Positions 9,272 through 16,739 of a stretch of DNA of 30,554 nt are shown piece by piece. The position numbers were made by a program, and so were the translations under genes. Numbering within the stretch: the stretch's first letter is position 1; each line of letters opens with the position of its first letter. The stretch is from an uncultured Clostridia bacterium. Its GTDB lineage: Bacteria > Bacillota > Clostridia > Christensenellales > Aristaeellaceae. The notes below the pieces were generated by a model that made no database searches, was not told the DNA's origin, and saw only the letters and a list, made by a program, of their open reading frames with translations. The stretch is from contig CANQGC010000003.1 in the NCBI GenBank assembly GCA_947600345.1, positions 1 to 30,554 on the forward strand, given 5' to 3'.

Positions 9272-9300
9272 TTGACGAACTCCAAAACATGTGGTACAAT
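9272..9300 (+). promoter_or_regulatory. Sigma-A type promoter of the tct operon
   Basis: TTGACG (9272-9277), a 17-bp spacer and TACAAT (9295-9300) lie 78 bases before the tctC start, in a locally AT-rich patch. Confidence 0.85.
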
Positions 9301-9323
9301 CAATTTACATTCATTTCGGAATC

Positions 9324-9351
9324 CAGCCGCCTTGCCCAAGTTTGGCGGTTG
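9324..9351 (+). promoter_or_regulatory. Hairpin in the tct 5' leader
   Basis: CAGCCGCC pairs with GGCGGTTG (8 bp with one G-U) around a 12-base loop, between the promoter and the AGGGAGGA ribosome site at 9363-9370. It may stabilise the mRNA or serve as a small control element. No riboswitch class is recognisable. Confidence 0.4.
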
Positions 9352-9377
9352 AAATATAGAATAGGGAGGATCACCCC

Positions 9378-10331
9378 ATGAAGAAATTGCTCACACTCGT
9401 GCTTGCCATTGCGCTCTGCCTGACCTGCGTTTCGGCCTTCGCGGCGGAGAGCTGGAAGGTCACCTGCCCCTGGGCGCCGTCGGGCGTTGCCGCGATGGTC
9501 AGCCAGAAGGCGGCGGCGCTGTCCACCACCTATAGCGACGACATCGTGCTCGTGGCCGACGCCATCAAGGGCGACGCCGCCACCGTCAACAGCTGGGTCG
9601 CCCAGTACAATGCCGGCGATCCCGAGCTGGTGTTCGCGGGCGAGGGCCTATTCGGCATCACCAGCATACTGGATCCCGACCGCATGAACTTCACCTACGA
9701 CGACTTCGCCTACGTGGAGAACCTCTACTCCTCCGTGTTCGTGATGAGCGCGGGCGCGAACCTGGGCGTCGAGGATCTGGACGGCCTGAAGGCGTACATG
9801 GAGGCTGGCAACGAGATCTCCGTGGCCTGCAACGGCGCAACGGGCTCCGAGGCCTTCCTGGCCGCGGCGCTGTTCGGCACGATGGGCTACGGCGAGCAGA
9901 TGACCATCATCCCCTACGAGAGCGCGGGCGAGGCCGCCCAGGCCGTGAGCCGCGGCGAGACCGACCTGGCCGTGTCTCACCAGAGCCAGATTCTGGAGGC
10001 CTACAACCAGGGCGGCGTGAAGGTGATCTGCGCGTTCGACGGCGAGCCGATCGCCCAGGGTCCGTTCGCGGGCGTCGAGGGCGTGGGCGCGAAGGGCTAT
10101 CCCTACTTCCGCAACCGCTGCTTCATCTTCGCCAAGGCCGGCACCGACGCCGCGAAGATCGAGGAGCTCAAGAAGCTCTACGACGACATCCTCGCCGACG
10201 AGGAGATGGTCACCTGGCTGCACGACGACATGTTGCTGGAGGTCGACCCCATGACCGAGGACGACGTCAAGGCCCACATCGAAAACGTCAAGAACATCGT
10301 CAACGAGTACTACGAGCTGGTAGCCGAATAG
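9378..10331 (+). CDS. Tripartite tricarboxylate transporter substrate-binding protein, TctC-like
   Basis: This is the extracytoplasmic solute receptor of a TTT-family secondary transporter. It has a signal peptide (MKKLLTLVLAIALCLTCVSA, cleavage near AFA-AE) and about 295 mature residues. The W.V..PW.PSG start, the long F..D.......F..G segment, the ..ATGSEAF... region, repeated ligand-lobe patterns and the tctB/tctA neighbours support the call. The cysteines in the signal do not form a convincing lipobox. AGGGAGGA lies 7 bases before the ATG. The natural ligand (citrate, another carboxylate, or a sulfated or sulfonated compound) cannot be read from the sequence. A 228-bp gap with two hairpins separates this gene from tctB, an arrangement that often allows higher expression of the binding protein. 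Confidence 0.85.
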   Translation: MKKLLTLVLAIALCLTCVSAFAAESWKVTCPWAPSGVAAMVSQKAAALSTTYSDDIVLVADAIKGDAATVNSWVAQYNAGDPELVFAGEGLFGITSILDPDRMNFTYDDFAYVENLYSSVFVMSAGANLGVEDLDGLKAYMEAGNEISVACNGATGSEAFLAAALFGTMGYGEQMTIIPYESAGEAAQAVSRGETDLAVSHQSQILEAYNQGGVKVICAFDGEPIAQGPFAGVEGVGAKGYPYFRNRCFIFAKAGTDAAKIEELKKLYDDILADEEMVTWLHDDMLLEVDPMTEDDVKAHIENVKNIVNEYYELVAE

Positions 10332-10495
10332 CCGGCGGGGCCGGCGGCCATCTGCTGCCGCGCTTGAGCGACGGACTTTGAGCCCGTAGATTATGGGCTC
10401 AAAGTCCTGCCTTGCGTTTCTGATGGATGCTTTGTGCGAAGCGACGAAATCTGACCCCATAGATTCAAGGGTCAGATTTCTGTGTTGCGTTTTGG
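10331..10495. repeat. Double-hairpin repeat element, copy A
   Basis: The element begins at the last base of the tctC stop. A conserved G/C leader (CCGGCGGGGCCGGCGGCC) is followed by hairpin 1 (GGACTTTGAGCCC, 10373-10385, with 10395-10407; 13 perfect pairs) and hairpin 2 (GAAATCTGACCC, 10446-10457, with 10469-10480; 12 perfect pairs). Each hairpin is followed shortly by TGCGTTT. Copy B at 13947 has the same leader, loops and spacing but different, compensated stem bases. Confidence 0.85.
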
Positions 10496-10559
10496 ATTGT
10501 TGGCCGATTTGCGCATTTGCAGGGCTCCGCTCTTGCATTGCTTTTCGTGAGGTGATGTT

Positions 10560-11093
10560 ATGGATAAACAGAGCTCTTCGGGCGGGTTCATTGCCCGCAT
10601 CGACCGCTGGCTCGACGAGACTGGCGCGAAGCTGAAGCGGCGGGAGATGGCCATTCCCACCGATTTGGTGGGCGGCGCCGCCTTCCTGATCTTCGGCGTG
10701 GTGATGCTGCTGCTGATCCCCTCGCAGATTGAGGTGGGCAAGAAGGAGGTCGTCACCGGGCGCGCGTTCCCGAGCCTGCTGATGTACGTGCTGATCGCGT
10801 GCAGCGCGGTGTTGGTGCTGACGCAGGTCGTGAAGCTGGTTCGGCATCAGCCGGTGAAGACGGCCAAGCTCAACCTGCTCACGGAGGTTCGGGCGCTGCT
10901 GATCTTCGCGTTCATGCTGATCTACTTCTTCGTCTGCCAGTGGACGAACAACTTCGCCGTGGGCTCCTGCGTGCTCGGCCTGCTGATGCTGCTCTTCTTC
11001 CGCTGCAAGAAGCCGCTGTACTACGTTATCGTGCTGGCGGCGGCGGTGCTGATCTGGGTCGCGTTCCGCTTCGGGCTGAACGTGATGTTCTGA
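10560..11093 (+). CDS. Tripartite tricarboxylate transporter small membrane subunit, TctB-like
   Basis: The 177-aa protein has four predicted membrane segments (about 37-56, 70-92, 108-128 and 130-172 containing the last hydrophobic stretches), the usual size and topology for TctB. GAGGTGA lies 4 bases before the ATG. It is 14 bp upstream of tctA. The sequence of this family is poorly conserved, so the call rests on topology plus its place between the tctC and tctA homologues. Confidence 0.8.
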   Translation: MDKQSSSGGFIARIDRWLDETGAKLKRREMAIPTDLVGGAAFLIFGVVMLLLIPSQIEVGKKEVVTGRAFPSLLMYVLIACSAVLVLTQVVKLVRHQPVKTAKLNLLTEVRALLIFAFMLIYFFVCQWTNNFAVGSCVLGLLMLLFFRCKKPLYYVIVLAAAVLIWVAFRFGLNVMF

Positions 11094-11107
11094 GGGGGTG
11101 AAGTGGA

Positions 11108-12610
11108 ATGCTGCAATACATCGGTCCGGCGCTGCAAAACCTGTTCCGCATTGAAAACTTCCTCTGGCTGAACCTGGGCGTGTTCATCGGCAGCGTGTTC
11201 GCCGCGATCCCGGGGCTCACCGTGATCCTGTGCATCATACTGTTCCTGCCCTTCACCTACCAGATGACGGCCATCCCCGGCATGATGTTCCTGCTGGGCA
11301 TCTACTGCGCCGGCGGCTACGGCGGCAGCGTCAGCGCGATACTGATCAACACGCCGGGCACGCCGCACGCGGCGGCCACGATGCTCGACGGCTACCCGAT
11401 GAACAAGCAGGGCCGCACCAAGGCCGCGCTGAAGATCGCGCTCTACGCCAGCACCTTCGGCGGCATCTTCTCGGCGCTGATGCTCTTGTTCCTCGCGCCC
11501 CAGGTGGCGAAGCTCGCGGCGATGCTGGGCACGGCGGAGTACTTCCTGGTCTGCCTGTTTGGATTGACGATCATCGCGGGCATCTCCGGCGACAGCATGC
11601 TCAAGGGCATCATCGCCGCCTGTCTGGGCCTGCTGATCTCCTGCGTGGGCTCCGACCCGATGACCAGCCGCGCCCGGCTGAACTTCGGCATGGACCGCAT
11701 GTACCTGGGCCTGGATCTGGCCATCTGCCTGATCGGCCTGTTCGCGCTGTCCCAGGTGCTGACCAAGGCCGAGGGCAAGGAGGAGCGCATGATACTCGAC
11801 ACCTCCAGCCTCAAGGACGGCGGCGAGATCACCCGGGAGGAGAAGAAGCGCATGGTTCGGCCGATGTTCGTCAGCTCCCTCATCGGCACGATCATCGGCA
11901 TCATCCCCGGCACCGGGGCCTCGATGGCCTCCTGGTTCAGCTACGACCGGGCGCGCGCCATGTCCAAGCACAAGGAGGAGTTCGGCCACGGCTCCGTGGA
12001 GGGCATCGCCGCCGCCGAGTCGGCCAACAACGCCGTCACGGGCGCGACGCTGATCCCGCTGCTGACGCTGGGCATCCCCGGCGACGGTTGCGTGGCGATC
12101 ATGCTCTCGGCGCTGATGATCAACGGCCTGAATCCGGGCCTGAGTCTGTTCACCACTCAGGGCGACATCATGTACGCCATCATGATCGGCCTGATCTTCG
12201 TAAACCTGTTCATGTTCCTGCAGGGGCGGTTCCTGACGAACCTCTTCGCCAAGGTCGTGAGCGTCCCCCAGGAGATCCTGACGCCCATCATCGTGATGTT
12301 CTGCTTCGCCGGGGCCTACTCGGTGAACAAGAGCTACTTCGACGTGGGCGTGGCGCTGGCCTTCTGCGCCATCGCCTGGGTGCTGCGCAAGATCGACTTC
12401 CCGGCCGTGCCGATCCTGCTGGGCCTGGTGCTGGGCAGGATGACCGAGACGAACTTCCGGCGCGCCCTGCAGCTTTCGAAGGGCAGCCCGAGGATATTCT
12501 TCTCGAGCCCGTTCTGTTTCATATTCATCGGGCTGACGGTGCTGGTGGTGGCCTCGGTGCTCTGGAGCCGATTCAAGGATAGGAGGAAAGCGACGGATGC
12601 CAAGCAGTAA
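11108..12610 (+). CDS. Tripartite tricarboxylate transporter large permease, TctA-like
   Basis: At 500 aa this is the usual TctA size, with 11-12 hydrophobic segments. The conserved family signatures are present: GVFIGSVFAAIPGLT near residue 25, GYGGSVSAILINTPGTP near 72, GIIPGTGASMASW near 265 and AAAESANNAVTGATLIPLL near 300. It forms the ion-coupled translocation pathway with TctB and is fed by TctC. The 3' end overlaps the sulfatase start by 14 bp, so the sulfatase belongs to the same transcript and is probably translationally coupled. Confidence 0.93.
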   Translation: MLQYIGPALQNLFRIENFLWLNLGVFIGSVFAAIPGLTVILCIILFLPFTYQMTAIPGMMFLLGIYCAGGYGGSVSAILINTPGTPHAAATMLDGYPMNKQGRTKAALKIALYASTFGGIFSALMLLFLAPQVAKLAAMLGTAEYFLVCLFGLTIIAGISGDSMLKGIIAACLGLLISCVGSDPMTSRARLNFGMDRMYLGLDLAICLIGLFALSQVLTKAEGKEERMILDTSSLKDGGEITREEKKRMVRPMFVSSLIGTIIGIIPGTGASMASWFSYDRARAMSKHKEEFGHGSVEGIAAAESANNAVTGATLIPLLTLGIPGDGCVAIMLSALMINGLNPGLSLFTTQGDIMYAIMIGLIFVNLFMFLQGRFLTNLFAKVVSVPQEILTPIIVMFCFAGAYSVNKSYFDVGVALAFCAIAWVLRKIDFPAVPILLGLVLGRMTETNFRRALQLSKGSPRIFFSSPFCFIFIGLTVLVVASVLWSRFKDRRKATDAKQ

Positions 12611-13946
12611 GCGACCGAACATACTCTTCTTCTTCACCGACCAGCAGCGCGCCGACACCTGTGGCTGCTACGGCCAGCCGCTGGACATCACGCCCCGGCT
12701 GGACGCGCTGGCCGCCGAGGGCACGCGCTTCGAGTGGGCCTTCTCGCCCCAGCCGGTGTGCGGGCCCTGCCGCGCGCTGTTCCAGACCGGCAAGTGGCCC
12801 ACGGAGACGGGTTGCTTCCGCAACAACGTGATGCTGCCGCGAGGCGTCAGGACGCTGGCGAACTACATCACCGAGGCGGGCTACGAGACGGCCTACATCG
12901 GCAAGTGGCACCTGGCCAGCGACGGCGAGCTGGAGCAGAAGCCCCGGATCGACCACACGATCACCGCCATCCCCCGGGAGCTGCGCGGCGGCTACGAGGG
13001 CTACTGGCGCACGTCGGACGTGCTGGAGTTCACCTCCCACGGCTACGATGGCTACGTGTTCGACGAGAACGACAATCGCGTGGACTTCAAGGGCTACCGC
13101 GCCGACTGCATCACCGACCTGGCGCTGAACTTCTTCGATCAGTACGATCGGAAGAAGCCGTTCTTCGTGACGATCTCCCACATCGAGCCGCACCACCAGA
13201 ACGACCATCACCACTACGAGGGCCCGGAGGGCTCGAAGGAGAGGTACGCGAACTTCGTGCTTCCACCGGACCTGGCGGCGCTGGGCGGCGACGCGGCGGA
13301 GGAGTACCCGGACTACCTGGGCCAGTGCGCGGCGCTGGACAAGAACCTGGGCAAGGTGATCGACCGGTTGAAGGCCGAGGGGCTGTACGACGACACCGTG
13401 CTGATCTTCGCCGCCGATCACGGCTCTCACTTCAAGACCCGCAACCGGGACCACCTGTGCGGCTACGACGACTACAAGCGCAGCGGCTGTGACGCATCGC
13501 TGCGCGTGCCGCTGGTGATCGCCGGCAGGCCGTTCAAGGGCGGCGGCGTCGAGCGCCGCATCGTCAGCACGGCGGGGCTTCCGAAGACGATCCTCTCGCT
13601 GGCGGGCGTGGATGTGGGCGACGCCATGATCGGCGAGGATCTGGCCCACCTCGCCCCGGACCGTCCGAACGAGGCCTTCGCCCAGATCAGCGAGAGCAAG
13701 GTGGGCCGCTGCCTCCGCACGCCGGACTACCTCTACGGCGTCTACGCCCCCGGCATCAACGGCGGCGAGCGCGCCTCCGCCGACATCTACGCCGACGACT
13801 ACCTCTACGACCTGAAATCCGACCCCAACGAGCTCCACAACGTAGCCGCCGACCCCGTCTACGCCAAACCCAAGGCCGAACTCCGCGAACGCCTCCTCTG
13901 GTGGATCAACCGCGCCGAAGGCACAACTCCCCAAATCACAGACTAG
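12597..13946 (+). CDS. Type I (formylglycine-dependent) sulfatase
   Basis: This 449-aa alkaline-phosphatase-superfamily hydrolase of sulfate esters has an N-terminal PNILFFFTDQQRAD with metal ligands Asp15/Gln16. The C-x-P-x-R motif is Cys55-Gly-Pro-Cys-Arg59, in which Cys55 would be converted to formylglycine. GKWHL (Lys103, His105) and a late FAADHGSHFK metal site are present. No signal peptide is seen, so the enzyme should be cytoplasmic. The start has AGGAGG about 9 bases upstream and overlaps tctA. No sulfatase-maturating radical SAM gene is in the window, so maturation must be encoded elsewhere. Position 4 of the motif is Cys rather than the common Ser/Ala. The coupled transporter suggests it works on an imported substrate, which is inference. 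Confidence 0.92.
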   Translation: MPSSKRPNILFFFTDQQRADTCGCYGQPLDITPRLDALAAEGTRFEWAFSPQPVCGPCRALFQTGKWPTETGCFRNNVMLPRGVRTLANYITEAGYETAYIGKWHLASDGELEQKPRIDHTITAIPRELRGGYEGYWRTSDVLEFTSHGYDGYVFDENDNRVDFKGYRADCITDLALNFFDQYDRKKPFFVTISHIEPHHQNDHHHYEGPEGSKERYANFVLPPDLAALGGDAAEEYPDYLGQCAALDKNLGKVIDRLKAEGLYDDTVLIFAADHGSHFKTRNRDHLCGYDDYKRSGCDASLRVPLVIAGRPFKGGGVERRIVSTAGLPKTILSLAGVDVGDAMIGEDLAHLAPDRPNEAFAQISESKVGRCLRTPDYLYGVYAPGINGGERASADIYADDYLYDLKSDPNELHNVAADPVYAKPKAELRERLLWWINRAEGTTPQITD

Positions 13947-14100
13947 GCCGGCGGGGCCGGCGGCCATCTGCTGCCGCGTTTAAGCGACGGACTTTGGGCG
14001 GCATAAGGCCGACCGCCCAAAGTCCTACGGTGCGTTTCTACAGGGACCAAAGTACAAAGCGACGAAATCCTGCCCGTAGATCATGGGCAGGATTTCTGCG
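13947..14100. repeat. Double-hairpin repeat element, copy B
   Basis: The element starts directly after the sulfatase stop. It has the same G/C leader as copy A, then hairpin 1 (GGACTTTGGGCGG, 13989-14001, with 14013-14025; 13 pairs) and hairpin 2 (GAAATCCTGCCC, 14064-14075, with 14085-14096; 12 pairs). The outer stem bases match copy A. The inner bases differ on both arms so that pairing is kept. Confidence 0.85.
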
Positions 14101-14179
14101 TATGGGGGAGGGGGCGGAGAAGAAAGAACAAAAGGAAACGAGCGCAGCAACGAAGGGAAACGGATAAACGAACGCCGCC

Positions 14180-14716
14180 CCTTCCCCCGCGTCCCCCAAC
14201 GCTGCGGGCCAAGGCCCGAAGCCCCCCGGCCGCCGCGGCGCGTAACCGCGGCGTAACGCAACCTCCGCAATGCGAACCATCCCCGGTAGCCCCCGTTCTC
14301 CAACGAAACCTCACGAGCGCGGGGGTCGAGGTCCCCGCGAAACGAAAGGATCGCAGCTGAACCAAGCTCGGTTCCTCCCCGGGTCCAGGGCCGTAGCCCT
14401 GGTCAGGAAAGGGAGGGGAGAATCCAAGGAGGGAACGGGGGACGCTTGACGCTCCCCATCTCTCCTTGGGCCGCCGGCAGGCGCCCCTGCCCGCAGGCAG
14501 CAGCGACGGCCCGCAGGGCCGTCGCTGACCGGAATCCCCAGTGGGGATTCCGAATCCATGCTGCCTGCAAGGCGGCATCGCCGTGAGGCGCAAAACCCAC
14601 GCCGTGAGGCGTCCACGTGCCCGGCAGGGCACCCCCCAGCGACGGCGCGAAGCGCCGCCGCTGCAAGGGAATCTCCAGTGGAGATTCCCCCTCCCCCACC
14701 GGGGGAAAGGGGGCAC
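14180..14716. repeat. Gene-free palindrome cluster
   Basis: No convincing gene lies between the sulfatase and the acyltransferase. The stretch holds many short perfect inverted repeats: CCAGGGC/GCCCTGG near 14386, CCAAGGAG (14424-14431) with CTCCTTGG (14462-14469), CAGCGACGGCCC/GGGCCGTCGCTG near 14500-14526, GGAATCCCCA/TGGGGATTCC near 14531-14551, GTGCCC/GGGCAC, CAGCGACGGCGC/GCGCCGCCGCTG near 14637-14663, and GGAATCTCCA/TGGAGATTCC near 14668-14688. The two CAGCGACGG units and the two GGAATC units are related pairs with altered stems. GGGAGAATCCAAGGA is shared with the arg-operon array at 26464. Confidence 0.8.
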
Positions 14717-14732
14717 AAAAAAAGAATCCCCC

Positions 14733-14760
14733 TTGACATTTCCCCAAACATCATTACAAT
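14733..14760 (+). promoter_or_regulatory. Sigma-A type promoter of the acyltransferase gene
   Basis: TTGACA (14733-14738), a 16-bp spacer and TACAAT (14755-14760) lie 60 bases before the preferred start. Confidence 0.85.
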
Positions 14761-14820
14761 AAATGTGTAAACCAACATCCCCGCGCACATCCGGGGGGAA
14801 TGGGGGGAAAATCCACCCAC

Positions 14821-15996
14821 ATGAACGAAATGCTCTCCGATCAGCGCGTGCAGGCCGCGGACGGCCTGCGCGTGATCTTCATCTTCCTCATTGGCTGGTA
14901 TCACATCTGGCAGCAATCCTGGCTGGGGCCGTATCTGGACATCGGCAGCTTCCATCTGGATCTGGACCCGCTGGTGCGCACCGGCTACATCTGGGTGGAC
15001 GGCATGCTGCTGCTCAGCGGCTTTCTGAGCTTTCTGCCCTACGCCCGGGCGATGCGCGACGGAGCGCCGCTGCCGGGCGCGCGAAGCTTCTACAGGCGAC
15101 GCGCGGCGCGCATACTGCCCGCCTACCTGTTCTGCCTGGCGGTGGTGTTCTTCCTCGACGCCCTGCCCAACGGCGGCTATCCCGCGCCCAAGTACATGTG
15201 GCTGGACCTGATCTCCCACCTGACCTTCACCCAGACCTTCTTCTCCTACAGCTACTTCAGCACGCAGCTCAACGTGGCGCTCTGGACGCTGGCGGTGGAG
15301 GTGCAGTTCTACCTGATCTTCCCGTTGCTGGCGCGGGCTTTCGCCCGCAGGCCGCTGCACACCTGGCTGGGCATGGTGGCCGCAGCGTGGCTCTACCGGG
15401 GGTACGTGACGCTGTTCGTTTCGGAGAACAACATCTGGATCAACCAGCTGATCGCGTTCATGGACATCTACGCGCTGGGCTTCCTCTGCGCCTGGCTGTA
15501 CGTGGGGCTGGCGCGCGCGGTGAAGCCGTCGGCGGAGCTGGCCATTCTGTGTACGGCGCTGAGCGTGGCGCTGTGCTTCCTGCTGGGGCGGCTGGTGCTG
15601 CGCCAGAACGCGACCTCCGGCAACTACGAGCTGCTGCGCCAGATGCAGATGCGCAACCGCTTCGCGCTGGGCGCGGTGCTGTCGATGCTGCTGTTGTGCC
15701 TGAGCTGGTCGGCGAGGGGGCTGCGAAGCCTGCTCTCGTGCCGGGCGGTGCGCTTCCTGTCGGGCATATCCTTTCAGTTCTACGTCTGGCACCAGTACCT
15801 GGCGGTGCGCCTGAAGGAGTGGAACATCCCGCCGAGCGTCTACGAGGTTCCAAACCAGGCAGGCGATCACCCCTGGCAGTGGGCCTACACGCTGCTGTGC
15901 TTCGCCCTGGCGCTGGCGGTGGCCACCGCCGTGACCTACCTGATCGAGAAACCGGCCCAGCGGAGGATGCTGGGGATGGGGAGGAAGGAAGAATAG
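14821..15996 (+). CDS. Acyltransferase-3 family membrane protein (OafA/YrhL-like)
   Basis: This multi-spanning membrane O-acyltransferase has about 391 aa and roughly ten hydrophobic segments. It carries the family landmarks: a first membrane segment with WYHIWQ (His probably catalytic), FYRRRAARILPAY near residue 80, LWTLAVEVQFYLIFPLL near 155, and a terminal YLIEKPAQ. Such enzymes acetylate or succinylate cell-surface polysaccharide, peptidoglycan or secreted glycans. The start is uncertain: an in-frame ATG at 14800 would add MGGKSTH, but its G-run is too close to act as a ribosome site, so I chose 14821. The gene stands alone behind its own promoter, so its acceptor is unknown. Confidence 0.88.
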   Translation: MNEMLSDQRVQAADGLRVIFIFLIGWYHIWQQSWLGPYLDIGSFHLDLDPLVRTGYIWVDGMLLLSGFLSFLPYARAMRDGAPLPGARSFYRRRAARILPAYLFCLAVVFFLDALPNGGYPAPKYMWLDLISHLTFTQTFFSYSYFSTQLNVALWTLAVEVQFYLIFPLLARAFARRPLHTWLGMVAAAWLYRGYVTLFVSENNIWINQLIAFMDIYALGFLCAWLYVGLARAVKPSAELAILCTALSVALCFLLGRLVLRQNATSGNYELLRQMQMRNRFALGAVLSMLLLCLSWSARGLRSLLSCRAVRFLSGISFQFYVWHQYLAVRLKEWNIPPSVYEVPNQAGDHPWQWAYTLLCFALALAVATAVTYLIEKPAQRRMLGMGRKEE

Positions 15997-15998
15997 CG

Positions 15999-16030
15999 AG
16001 CGAGCCGGGATTTGCGAATCCCGGCTCGCT
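15999..16030 (+). terminator. Terminator-like hairpin after the acyltransferase gene
   Basis: The 14-bp perfect stem AGCGAGCCGGGATT/AATCCCGGCTCGCT with a 4-base loop starts 3 bases after the stop. Only TTGT follows, so the T tract is weak. Confidence 0.65.
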
Positions 16031-16063
16031 TGTCGCCATCCTCCACCGGCGAGGGAACCCGCC

Positions 16064-16577
16064 TCAGTAGGAGAAGTCGATCATGCGGTAGGTGGCGCGG
16101 TCGGCGAGGTCGCACGCGGCGAACCAGGCGTGGCCGCCGTACTAGGGGATGTCGAACTTCGCCTCAGCGTCGGCCAAGCTCAGCTTCAGGTCGCCGTTGT
16201 TCCAGGCCAGGCCCGAAGCAACGGTCAGGAAGGCGACGTAGTAGATGCCCGGCTCCGATTCGCAGGCATCGAGCGTCAGCGCGAAGCCCATGTTCGACGT
16301 GCCGCCGGTCTCCTCGTGATAGTAGTATCCGCCGTCGTAGTCGTTGAACCACAGGTGGTCGTGGGCGAAGTCCGCCAGGTCGCGGTCCGGCCCGGCGAAG
16401 CGCGCGTCGCTCCCCACCTCCGTGAAGTTGCTCGGGAACAGGTTCATGGCGTAGCGTTCCGCGCCGTTTAGATTCACTGCACTCGACGCCGACGCCGTGG
16501 AAACCGGGCCCAGTACCAGGATCAGAAATAGTATGCCGAGCTTGCAAAGTCGATTTATCGCGATTCCCCCCCCCCAC
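16064..16577 (-). pseudogene. Broken or phase-variable secreted protein gene
   Basis: A GTG at 16577 has an ideal AGGAGG 9 bases upstream (16592-16587) but is followed by a G tract (10 G including the last base of GTG) that puts it one base out of frame with what follows. In the next frame a clear signal peptide is encoded (INRLCKLGILFLILVLGP...STASA), then a globular region starting AVNLNGAERYAMNLFPSNF. Nine G would restore the frame. The same frame is interrupted by TAG at 16144-16142, yet continues sensibly for 25 codons (YGGHAWFAACDLADRATYRM...) to a TGA at 16064. Other genes in the window (tctC, the sulfatase, the acyltransferase) end in TAG, so amber recoding is unlikely. The domain resembles Clostridia secreted proteins with an N-L-F-x-S-N-F motif, from memory only. 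Function unknown. Confidence 0.7.
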
Positions 16578-16655
16578 TGCTTGACGCCTCCTGGACGGAG
16601 TGGGCGAGGGTTTTATTGCCGGGATTTGGTAAAATGGCGGGTCGGCGACAGGGGT

Positions 16656-16670
16656 GGTGTTGCCTTAAGC
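16656..16670. repeat. Solo terminal repeat related to the MITE at 24212
   Basis: GGTGTTGCCTTAAGC is an exact 15-base match to the right end and first flanking bases of the MITE-like element near argD. No partner end is visible within several hundred bases, so this is a remnant or a chance match. Confidence 0.45.
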
Positions 16671-16739
16671 TACAGCGGCTCAGGTTTCATTGGCACGCTT
16701 CACCGGATCGTTGCGAAGCGCAAAATCTTTGCGCGGCGA

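Noticed and set aside
9378..9445. Lipoprotein signal in the TctC-like protein
   Set aside because: The cysteines near the signal end are not preceded by a convincing lipobox, and a normal AFA cleavage site follows.
14101..14800. Several short frames on both strands in the gap after the sulfatase
   Set aside because: All run through palindromes, lack ribosome sites and give low-complexity products.
16064..16144. Amber recoding or pyrrolysine-type readthrough at the TAG
   Set aside because: tctC, the sulfatase and the acyltransferase all terminate at TAG, and the same gene also has a frame break.
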